A stretch of DNA of 33,652 nucleotides, taken from the NCBI GenBank assembly GCA_001791035.1, contig MGDX01000018.1:1-33652 (forward strand). Direction: 5' to 3'. Positions 22,466 through 29,516 of the stretch are shown one piece after another. The notes beneath the pieces were generated by a model, which was not told the DNA's origin, did no database searches, and was given only the letters and a program-made list of their open reading frames with translations. The stretch is from Candidatus Uhrbacteria bacterium RIFCSPHIGHO2_02_FULL_53_13 (lineage in GTDB: Bacteria > Patescibacteriota > Patescibacteriia > UBA9934 > UBA11717). The position numbers were made by a program, and so were the translations under genes. Numbering within the stretch: position 1 is the stretch's first letter; the number at the start of each line of letters is the position of its first letter.

Positions 22466-23053
22466 ATGATCATTACGCTTTCCGGATACCCGGGTTCAGG
22501 AAAGTCAACGGTTGCCACACTTGTCGCAGCGCGACTCGGTCTTCAGCGCCACTCCATGGGCGACCTGCGCCGACAATACGCACAAGAGCACGGCATGACC
22601 ATTGACGAGTGGAATGCGCTGGGAGAAACATCCGATGAGACAGATGCTCCGGTTGATGAACGACAACGCACTCTTGGCCAAACGGAAGATGACTTCGTCA
22701 TCGATGGGCGTATCTCCTGGTACTTTATCCCGCACTCATTCAAAGTGTTCTTGGATGTTGATCCCGATGAGGGAGCGCGGCGTATGTTTGAGCATGCCAG
22801 AGCAGGAAAACGACCGAGTGAGAGTGCGTATGGATCCAAGAAAGCTGTACGCGAGCAAGCCGCGGCGCGATCTGCCTCGGACAACGTACGGTATGGAAAA
22901 TACTACGGCATTCAATGGGACGACAAGGCGAATTTCGATCTTGTCGTTGATACAAGCTCCACGCCTCCCGAGAAGATCGCAGAGCAGATTATTGAGGCAT
23001 TAAAAACGTGGGCTCAAAGAGCCGTCATTGACAAAAAACCGGTCCCCCGATAG
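22466..23053 (+). CDS. Cytidylate-kinase-like nucleotide kinase
   Basis: A 195-residue P-loop kinase of the AAA_17/cytidylate kinase-like type (as archaeal CMK). Walker A GYPGSGKST is at residues 7-15, followed by the LGLQRHSMGDLRRQ substrate block, a DDFVIDGRISWYFIP strand (where family members have the GR-W motif at the nucleotide site), and a basic lid region RAGKRPSES...REQAAARSASDN near 110-135. Expected to phosphorylate CMP or dCMP, or another nucleoside monophosphate. The frame is open upstream inside rluD; the ATG at 22466 gives the canonical N-terminus MIITLSGYPG. The L19 promoter lies across its stop codon. Confidence 0.85.
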   Translation: MIITLSGYPGSGKSTVATLVAARLGLQRHSMGDLRRQYAQEHGMTIDEWNALGETSDETDAPVDERQRTLGQTEDDFVIDGRISWYFIPHSFKVFLDVDPDEGARRMFEHARAGKRPSESAYGSKKAVREQAAARSASDNVRYGKYYGIQWDDKANFDLVVDTSSTPPEKIAEQIIEALKTWAQRAVIDKKPVPR

Positions 23054-23056
23054 TAT
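23028..23056 (+). promoter_or_regulatory. Consensus promoter of rplS
   Basis: TTGACA (23028-23033), exactly 17 bases, TAGTAT (23051-23056); near-consensus sigma70 spacing and sequence, overlapping the end of the kinase gene. The leader before the ATG at 23086 is about 23 bases and has no ribosome-binding site. Confidence 0.85.
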
Positions 23057-23085
23057 CTGGCCACCTATCTCACAGTCATAAGCTT

Positions 23086-23559
23086 ATGAGCGACGAAGAC
23101 AAGACAACTGAACAACCGGAGGAAAACAAAGAAATCGGAACAAGTGTACAGAAAACAGAGGCAGCTCCAGTGAGTAAAGACGCTCCGGAGGAACATCAAG
23201 ATGAAGCCACCGACGACGGCGCAACGCCCGTCGCGTTCCCGCACCGAGACCTGAAGCCGGGAATGGTTGTGCGCGTGCACGAAGTCATCAAAGATACGAA
23301 CGCTAAAGGTGAAGAGCGTGAGCGTGTGCAGATGTTTGAAGGCACCGTTCTGGGACTCAACGGCAGCGGCATCGGCCGCACGATCACGGTGCGCAAAGTG
23401 TCAGACGGCGTCGGCGTTGAAAAGATTTATCCGCTCGCCTCGCCGCACGTGCGCGAAATAGACATCATCAAACAATATCGTGTGCGACGCGCTAAACTCT
23501 GGTATTTGAAGCGCGACAAAAAGAAGCGCCGACTTAAGGAAGTCCCGCTGAAAACCTAA
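23086..23559 (+). CDS. rplS: Ribosomal protein L19 with acidic N-terminal extension
   Basis: A 157-residue protein whose residues about 53-157 are a canonical bL19: LKPGMVVRVHEVIKD, ERVQMFEGTVLGLNG, ITVRKVSDGVGVEKIYPLASP, and RRAKLWYLKRDKKKRRLKE. It joins L14 and 16S rRNA at the subunit interface. Typical L19 is about 115 residues; here the first 52 residues form a low-complexity acidic extension (DEDKTTEQPEENKE and similar), likely disordered. It is driven by its own strong promoter and followed by a bidirectional hairpin. Confidence 0.95.
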   Translation: MSDEDKTTEQPEENKEIGTSVQKTEAAPVSKDAPEEHQDEATDDGATPVAFPHRDLKPGMVVRVHEVIKDTNAKGEERERVQMFEGTVLGLNGSGIGRTITVRKVSDGVGVEKIYPLASPHVREIDIIKQYRVRRAKLWYLKRDKKKRRLKEVPLKT

Positions 23560-23560
23560 A

Positions 23561-23595
23561 AAACAAAAGACGGGCTCGCACCCGCTCTTTTGTTT
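23561..23595. terminator. Bidirectional terminator between rplS and the secreted protein
   Basis: aaacaaaaga-cggg (23561-23574) pairs with cccg-tcttttgttt (23581-23595) around loop ctcgca, with one bulged C. Fourteen pairs with A/T-rich outer arms give U tracts on both strands, so it can end both converging genes. Confidence 0.85.
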
Positions 23596-23611
23596 ATCAC
23601 GATCACACCGG

Positions 23612-25303
23612 TTACTCGGCCATGTTCGTCACAACTTGATATCGGTCAAGCTGTGCTTTGCTCACAACGTGAACATCGTGCCACCAGAACGGACCGTAAT
23701 ATCTGAATGCCGCCGCTTCGTTGACGATCGGGGATTTGTGCGTGTCGTCAACCACCATATGCACGGTGCTAGCTTCCGGCGACTTGATCATCGTCCCTGG
23801 CGCATACGGCGCAAATCCGCCGTCCACATACGCATTCACATTCATCAGCGACAAATCAATGATACGCGCAAAGTTTGGTTCCCAGGAATAGTAGACATCC
23901 TCGTTCGCAACCGTGTAACGCTTCCCATTTCTGAAGAGGTAGACCGAAGGCGAGCCTGCACGTTTGGCAAAGACGTCTCCCTCCGACCGCAGCCACGCCT
24001 GCGGACGCACCGTGACATACTGATGGCCGTTTCGCCCAAGCATCGGAATCATCACATGCGTTGCGTCCACCACATACGCGCGTCCCAAGGGCGCGTAGCC
24101 AATCACGCGCCGTGCCAATCCCTGCGACCACACCACGCGTCCCTGCCGGTCCACAACCACGCGCGCCGATCCATACGCATCCGTCCACTGAATCCCCCCG
24201 TCTTGCAGGACGCGAAGGCCCGTCTCCATGTCGTACGTGTCATATCCGTCCACAAATTGATCCGCGTGCGTAAACGACACGAGCGTGCCGTTTTGCACAA
24301 ACGCCGTCCCATCCCACGTGCCGATGTTCGAGGTCACGCCCGACCGGCGTCGCATGATGTAATGCCGCCCGTCTTTCTCGTTGTACGAGATGTAAAACAG
24401 GGTTCCGTTATGCGCCATCAAGCGGCTTTCCTGATCCAGAATGTTCTTCTCCCACAACAGACGATCGTCGAGCATCGTCGTGCGACCCGAAGCGATCTCG
24501 TAGAGCATGAGCTTCTGATAACGAAAGAACTCGACCGTGTTCCCCACGATGCGCGCTCCAAGCAGATACCCGTTGATGGTGTAACTGTCCGGAATCGCGC
24601 GCGAAGGAACGTTGTTCTCATGCAACCACAATTCCTGATCGCCGTTTTCAAACACGACGCGGGTCAACACGCGTCCTCGTTGGATGTCCTCGATCACCTC
24701 AAACTGGTTGCGCCACATGTTGTTCACCGTCACCGTAGCCCCATTGGAAGACGTGGCGCGCAGAATCTCCACCTGCGGAAAACCGTTCCGCAATGTTTGC
24801 GTATGCTGTACCTCAAAGTAAAACGTCGCGCCATCCACGCGCACAATGACTTGCGACGCGTTACCAAGAAAGATGTCATCAAAACGCCGCACGCGTACGC
24901 CTTGCGCCAAGTCGAGTTCGTAGATATCAAACCGCGCGGGACTCCCCGACGCTTCGGCCCACACGATGCGATTTTGATTTCTCAAGATGGTTGCCGCACG
25001 GAGCGCCGACACCGGCACGCCATCCACGCGTGCCTCTTTGCCATCGCGATACACGTACACGGCTGTGGTCGCCATATCGATTGGCGCTTCGTAGACAATG
25101 GTCGCGTTTCCGACGCGCTGTACCGTGCCCGCTTGCCGCAGAACAGACGTCGCGTGCGTCGGCACGCTCTGCGAACTGGCGACGCGCAAATCCGTAAACG
25201 CATTCACGCTCGCTCCAAACACCGTTGGCGCCGCGGCCATCATGGTCGTAAGCGCCAGCACGAGAGCAAAACTTTGTTGTCGTATGGTGATCATAATCAT
25301 CAT
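23612..25303 (-). CDS. Secreted repeat protein with C-terminal YLFRNGKRY-type domain
   Basis: A 563-residue exported protein. A signal peptide is visible at residues 1-30 (hydrophobic FALVLALTTMMAAAPTVFGA with an A-x-A-like cleavage site). The middle is a series of beta-strand pairs resembling a beta-propeller (repeating VYxYEI and TFYFEVQ-like blades). The last 110 residues (SPSVYLFRNGKRYTVANEDVYYSWEPN, GGFAPYAPGTMIKS, STVHMVVDD) match a surface-protein domain that I recall in many Patescibacteria, with the pattern [GKRY]-[NE]-[YYSW]. Likely on the cell surface; function unknown. It converges on rplS and has its own promoter. Confidence 0.75.
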   Translation of the reverse strand: MMIMITIRQQSFALVLALTTMMAAAPTVFGASVNAFTDLRVASSQSVPTHATSVLRQAGTVQRVGNATIVYEAPIDMATTAVYVYRDGKEARVDGVPVSALRAATILRNQNRIVWAEASGSPARFDIYELDLAQGVRVRRFDDIFLGNASQVIVRVDGATFYFEVQHTQTLRNGFPQVEILRATSSNGATVTVNNMWRNQFEVIEDIQRGRVLTRVVFENGDQELWLHENNVPSRAIPDSYTINGYLLGARIVGNTVEFFRYQKLMLYEIASGRTTMLDDRLLWEKNILDQESRLMAHNGTLFYISYNEKDGRHYIMRRRSGVTSNIGTWDGTAFVQNGTLVSFTHADQFVDGYDTYDMETGLRVLQDGGIQWTDAYGSARVVVDRQGRVVWSQGLARRVIGYAPLGRAYVVDATHVMIPMLGRNGHQYVTVRPQAWLRSEGDVFAKRAGSPSVYLFRNGKRYTVANEDVYYSWEPNFARIIDLSLMNVNAYVDGGFAPYAPGTMIKSPEASTVHMVVDDTHKSPIVNEAAAFRYYGPFWWHDVHVVSKAQLDRYQVVTNMAE

Positions 25304-25318
25304 GATAGATATGCGACC

Positions 25319-25348
25319 GTCTTAGCAGAATTCGATATGTTTTGTCAA
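25319..25348 (-). promoter_or_regulatory. Promoter of the secreted protein gene
   Basis: TTGACA (25348-25343), 18 bases, TAAGAC (25324-25319) on the minus strand; 15 bases before the ATG at 25303. A 17-base alternative uses CTAAGA. Confidence 0.5.
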
Positions 25349-25366
25349 CGCAAAAATTCACCCCAC

Positions 25367-28279
25367 TTACACCGACACGGCCTCCTTTGTTTTTGCGGTC
25401 TTTTTGACCGCCGGTGCTTTCGTCGCCACGCGTGAAGGGAAACGCTTCAGCGCTTCTTTTAAGTATAGGCCCGTCAAGCTCTCGGCACATTTTGCCACTG
25501 TCTCCGGCGTCCCTTGCGCCACCACGTATCCGCCGCGCGCGCCTCCCTCCGGTCCCATGTCAATCACATGGTCGGCGTGGCGAATCACATCCAAATTGTG
25601 CTCGACCATGAGCACCGTGTTGCCTTTATCAACGAGGCGATCCAACACTTCCAGCAATCGTTTGACGTCGTCAAAGTGCAATCCGCTCGTCGGCTCATCC
25701 AAAATGTACAGCGTCTTTCCCGTCGAGCGGCGTGAGAGCTCGGTCGCAAGCTTGACGCGCTGGGCCTCTCCGCCCGAAAGCGTCGTTGCCGATTGCCCGA
25801 GCTTGATGTACCCAAGTCCCACTTCGTGCAGAACGTTGAGCTTATCGTGAATCGCAGGAGTGTCTTCAAAGAATCGGCGCGCCTCCTCAACCGTCATATC
25901 CAAAACGTCAGCAATATTTTTTTGTTTGTAGTGAATCTCAAGCGCCTCGGCGTTGTAGCGCTTGCCATGGCACTCATGGCAATCCACATACACGTCCGGC
26001 ATAAACTGCATCTCAATGCGCTGTTGCCCGTCGCCGCCGCACACTTCGCACCGCCCTCCGCCTTTGACGTTGAAACTAAACTTTCCGGCGTCATAGCCGC
26101 GCATCTGCGCCTCGGGCACGTTGGCAAACACATCGCGCATCGCCGTAAACACCCCTGTGTATGTGGCGGGATTTGAACGCGGCGTTCGACCGATCGGCGA
26201 TTGATCCACCGTCACCACCTTGTCCACGTTTTTGATACCCGTGATGCTCTTATGTTCTGACGGATACGCCTTCGCGCGATAGAAATGCTTGGCGAGCGCC
26301 TTACCAAGAATGTCCAAAATCAATGTAGACTTCCCCGATCCTGAAACGCCCGTCACGCACACAAACTGCCCGAGCGGAATATCCACCGTCACATTTTTGA
26401 GATTGTACGCGGTCGCGCGCGAAATCGTCATCTTCTTTGTCTTCTTCAACGGCCGTCGCTTTTTTGGCGTCGGAATTTCCATCTCGCCCTTCAAGTATTT
26501 TCCCGTGAGCGACTCTTCGCACGCCATCAGGGCCTCGGCAGAACCGGCGGCAATAATCTCGCCGCCGTACACGCCCGCGCCCGGACCCACGTCAATCACA
26601 TAGTCGGCCGCGCGCATCATGGCCTCGTCGTGCTCCACAACAATCACCGTGTTGCCAATGTCGCGCAGAGTCTTCATGGTCGCGATGAGTTTGTTGTTGT
26701 CGCGCTGATGCAATCCAATAGACGGCTCGTCCAAAATGTAAATGACGCCCGACAAGTTGGTACCCAGTTGTGTCGCTAAGCGCACGCGTTGACTCTCTCC
26801 TCCCGACAAGCTCACCGCCGCGCGATCAAGCGTCAAGTAGCCTAATCCAACATTGATAAGACTCTCCAACCGGTGCATAACTTCGCGCTTCACATTCTCA
26901 ATCACCTTCGTCTCTATCTCGGAAAGCTCCCGTTGCGCATGCAACGATTGTTCGCTCAATGTGATGAATGTCTCACGCAGTTCATCAAGAGGCATTTGTA
27001 CCAAATCACACAGGTAGTGCCCCGCCACGGTGACCGCCAAGCTCTCCAAGCGCAGCCGCTTCCCGTCGCACTCCGGACACGTCGTCTTGCGCATATACGT
27101 CTCCAGTTCCTTGCGCACGTACTCGGAATCGGTCTCCTTGTACTTTTGTTCGAGCATCCCCAGAATGCCAGAAAACAGCATGTCCTTTCCGCCAATCGTG
27201 AATGTTTCACCGCCCGTGCCGTTCAAGATGAGACGCTTTTTGGATTCCGAAAATTTTTGAATCGGCGTGTGAATATCAAACTGATGCACGACACCGACCG
27301 CTTCGAGCATCTTCAAATACACGGTCGAGTTTCCGGCAATGCGGCTCCATGGTTTGACGGCGCCTTCGGCAAGCGTAAGACGCGGATTTGGAATCACGAG
27401 CTCGGGCTCCAACACCAGCTTCACGCCAAGGCCCGTACACTCGTGACACGCGCCGTTTGGCGAATTAAAGCTGAACATATTTGGCTGTAAGCTTGGCAAC
27501 GAACGCTGACACTCGGGGCACATGAGCGCCTGACTCATGAGAATATCCTCTCCGGTATCTTCGCGCATGAGGGTCAGGCATCCGTTTCCAAGATCCAACG
27601 CTTCCTTGATCTGTGCCGTAAGATCCTCGTTTGAAACCGCCTGTCCCTTTGTATAACGAGCAACGACCATATCAAGATCGTGTGCTTTCTTTTTGTCTTT
27701 GCGCAGTGAGACGAGCTCGTCCAAGTCCATCAAGAGCCCATCGTAGCGCGCCGATGTAAACCCCGCCGCCTCGGCCGCCACGAGCGCCTGTTTGTGTTCG
27801 CCCTTCGCTTGTCGCACCATCGGCGAGAGCACAACAACGTCCGTCTGCTGAACCAGTGCCGTGATGGTCGTCATCATTTGTTCGAGCGTTTGCTCCACCA
27901 CCGGCACATGACACTCCGGACAATGCGCCTGCCCCGCGCGCGCAAACAGCACGCGCAGTGAGTCATAAATCTCGGTCACCGTGCCGACCGTTGAGCGCGG
28001 ATTGGTAGACGCCGTTTTTTGATCAATCGCAATCGTCGGCGACAATCCTTCAATCGCATCCACGTCCGGCTTGTCCTGCATCTCCAAAAACTGGCGCGCG
28101 TACGAAGAAAGACTCTCCATGTATCGACGTTGCCCCTCCGCGTAGATGGTGTCAAACGCGAGCGAGGATTTACCTGAACCGGAAAGTCCCGTCATAACCG
28201 TCAACGTTCCCTTGGGAATGTCAACGTTGATATTTTTCAAATTGTGAACGCGCGCGCCGCGAACAGAAATGGAAGACAT
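25367..28279 (-). CDS. uvrA: Excinuclease ABC subunit A
   Basis: A 970-residue UvrA of normal length, the damage-recognition ATPase of nucleotide excision repair that loads UvrB. First Walker A GLSGSGKSS near 31-39, cysteine clusters CPECHVPV and CPECQRSLPS...CHECTGLG of the zinc modules, first signature LSGGESQRVRLATQLG, second Walker A GVSGSGKST near 650, the CEVCGGDG...CHECHGKRYN zinc module, and the second signature LSGGEAQRVKLATEL are present; QKTASTNPRSTVGTVTE is typical. The C-terminal extension is rich in Lys and Ala. Promoter lies 44 bases upstream; no Shine-Dalgarno sequence. Confidence 0.97.
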   Translation of the reverse strand: MSSISVRGARVHNLKNINVDIPKGTLTVMTGLSGSGKSSLAFDTIYAEGQRRYMESLSSYARQFLEMQDKPDVDAIEGLSPTIAIDQKTASTNPRSTVGTVTEIYDSLRVLFARAGQAHCPECHVPVVEQTLEQMMTTITALVQQTDVVVLSPMVRQAKGEHKQALVAAEAAGFTSARYDGLLMDLDELVSLRKDKKKAHDLDMVVARYTKGQAVSNEDLTAQIKEALDLGNGCLTLMREDTGEDILMSQALMCPECQRSLPSLQPNMFSFNSPNGACHECTGLGVKLVLEPELVIPNPRLTLAEGAVKPWSRIAGNSTVYLKMLEAVGVVHQFDIHTPIQKFSESKKRLILNGTGGETFTIGGKDMLFSGILGMLEQKYKETDSEYVRKELETYMRKTTCPECDGKRLRLESLAVTVAGHYLCDLVQMPLDELRETFITLSEQSLHAQRELSEIETKVIENVKREVMHRLESLINVGLGYLTLDRAAVSLSGGESQRVRLATQLGTNLSGVIYILDEPSIGLHQRDNNKLIATMKTLRDIGNTVIVVEHDEAMMRAADYVIDVGPGAGVYGGEIIAAGSAEALMACEESLTGKYLKGEMEIPTPKKRRPLKKTKKMTISRATAYNLKNVTVDIPLGQFVCVTGVSGSGKSTLILDILGKALAKHFYRAKAYPSEHKSITGIKNVDKVVTVDQSPIGRTPRSNPATYTGVFTAMRDVFANVPEAQMRGYDAGKFSFNVKGGGRCEVCGGDGQQRIEMQFMPDVYVDCHECHGKRYNAEALEIHYKQKNIADVLDMTVEEARRFFEDTPAIHDKLNVLHEVGLGYIKLGQSATTLSGGEAQRVKLATELSRRSTGKTLYILDEPTSGLHFDDVKRLLEVLDRLVDKGNTVLMVEHNLDVIRHADHVIDMGPEGGARGGYVVAQGTPETVAKCAESLTGLYLKEALKRFPSRVATKAPAVKKTAKTKEAVSV

Positions 28280-28322
28280 AGGGAGGTTGTGTCTGTGTTC
28301 ACCATTGAAAATGCTGATGGCG

Positions 28323-28350
28323 ACTCTAACACAAGAAACAGATGTGTCAA
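28323..28350 (-). promoter_or_regulatory. Consensus promoter of uvrA
   Basis: TTGACA (28350-28345), 16 bases, TAGAGT (28328-28323) on the minus strand; leader of about 37 bases to the ATG at 28279. No SOS-box-like palindrome is obvious across it. Confidence 0.75.
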
Positions 28351-28401
28351 GGCGCCAAGGTGGATGACCAAATCACAAACACGATTGGTTGTCAAATGTT
28401 T

Positions 28402-28415
28402 GGTATACTTATAGT
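28402..28415 (+). promoter_or_regulatory. Double -10 region of the DsbA-like gene
   Basis: An extended -10 TGG-TATACT (28401-28409) directly abuts TATAGT (28410-28415). With TATAGT only nine bases separate it from the ATG at 28425, so one of the two possible transcripts is almost leaderless. A weak -35 (TTGTCA) lies 15 bases before the second box. Confidence 0.5.
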
Positions 28416-28424
28416 CATAACACT

Positions 28425-29216
28425 ATGCAGTTGACTCCACACGAGGAAGCGTCCACGGTGCTGAACGCAAAACAAAAACACACGGGCGTGTGGATTGTGG
28501 TTGGCATTGTCGTGGTGCTGGCGCTCTTGTTTTTGTGGCGCGTGATTGTGTACGCGGTGCAGATTTCCCGCGGAATGGCCATCCCTCCGCAATCATTTTC
28601 TGCGTCTATCACGCTCGATCAAACGCTGGAAAAAAGCGTCCTCAATACTCCGAGCGAAACCGAAACAATTTTGGCCATTGGCACCGGTGCCAGCGATGAT
28701 CCGTCGCTCGGACCGCCCGAGGCGCTCGCCCTTTTGACGATCACCGAGTTTGCGGACTTTGGATGTCCGTTTTCGCGCGAAACGAGCTACATCGCGCGAG
28801 CGCTGGCCGAGCACACGGATATTGTACGCTATGTGTATCGCGATTTTCCGCTCACGGATCTGCACCCCAATGCCGATGTGGCCGCACAAGCAGGACAATG
28901 TGCAAACGAGCAGGGACGCTTTTTTGACTACCACGACAAGCTCTACCAAAATCAATACGATCTTTCTACGGAGCGCTTGAAGCAATACGCGCAAGAGATC
29001 GGCCTTGAGACGCGCTCGTTCAACGCGTGCCTTGACTCGCACCGATACGCCGCCGAGGTTGCCGCCGACAAACAGGCGGGCATGGAGGCAGGCGTGCGCG
29101 GCACTCCAACGTTTTTCTTTAATGGAGCGCGCGTTGAGGGCGCGTTTCCGCGCGCGTTCTTAACCGATATGTTGCGGCAGTTCCGCGGCGTTGCCAATGC
29201 GCAAACCGCTCAATAA
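28425..29216 (+). CDS. Membrane-anchored DsbA-like thioredoxin-fold protein
   Basis: A 263-residue protein of the thioredoxin_4 (DsbA/BdbD) type. Residues 23-45 are a signal-anchor helix (WIVVGIVVVLALLFLWRVIVYAV), then a linker and the extracytoplasmic thioredoxin domain: TITEFADFGCPFS at 105-117, the helical insert (FPLTDLHPNADVAAQAGQCA) and the cis-proline loop GTPTFFFNG at 226-234. The active site is CPFS (Cys114, Ser117) instead of CPxC, so a single thiol remains; other cysteines are at 159 and 202. Oxidase/isomerase activity must be altered. ATG at 28425 is chosen over an earlier TTG. No partner DsbB or VKOR is in the window. Confidence 0.85.
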   Translation: MQLTPHEEASTVLNAKQKHTGVWIVVGIVVVLALLFLWRVIVYAVQISRGMAIPPQSFSASITLDQTLEKSVLNTPSETETILAIGTGASDDPSLGPPEALALLTITEFADFGCPFSRETSYIARALAEHTDIVRYVYRDFPLTDLHPNADVAAQAGQCANEQGRFFDYHDKLYQNQYDLSTERLKQYAQEIGLETRSFNACLDSHRYAAEVAADKQAGMEAGVRGTPTFFFNGARVEGAFPRAFLTDMLRQFRGVANAQTAQ

Positions 29217-29239
29217 TCCTTGCACGAACATAGATACGA

Positions 29240-29268
29240 TTGACAACAACAGCCCCGCGCGCTACGAT
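29240..29268 (+). promoter_or_regulatory. Promoter of secG and the binding-protein gene
   Basis: TTGACA (29240-29245), 17 bases, TACGAT (29263-29268). Eleven bases separate the -10 from the ATG at 29280. Confidence 0.7.
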
Positions 29269-29279
29269 GGCACCCACCT

Positions 29280-29501
29280 ATGGAACTCCTCTTCAACATC
29301 GCTCAAATTGTTTTGGCCATCCTGCTCATGCTCGGCGTTCTGCTCCAGCAACGCGGCGCGGGACTTGGTGCCGGTTTTGGGGGCGATAGCGCGGTGTTCA
29401 CCACCAAGCGCGGTGCTGAAAAAGTGCTGTACAACGCCACCATCGTGATCGCCATCATCTTTTTTACCGTTTCTCTCGTACGTGTGATTGTCTTCGCTTA
29501 G
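29280..29501 (+). CDS. secG: Preprotein translocase subunit SecG
   Basis: A 73-residue protein of normal SecG size: two membrane helices (residues 3-23, and about 51-72) joined by the conserved cytoplasmic loop QQRGAGLGAGFGG and SAVFTTKRGAEKVL. SecG assists the SecYEG channel in export. It is followed 15 bases later by a peptide-binding protein gene, an arrangement that may secure export of that protein. Confidence 0.93.
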   Translation: MELLFNIAQIVLAILLMLGVLLQQRGAGLGAGFGGDSAVFTTKRGAEKVLYNATIVIAIIFFTVSLVRVIVFA

Positions 29502-29516
29502 CGCGACGGCTCTCTT

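Noticed and set aside
23636..25435. 599-residue plus-strand open frame
   Set aside because: Fully antisense to the secreted repeat protein and uvrA end; composition is Arg/His-rich with no domain, typical of a GC-biased shadow.
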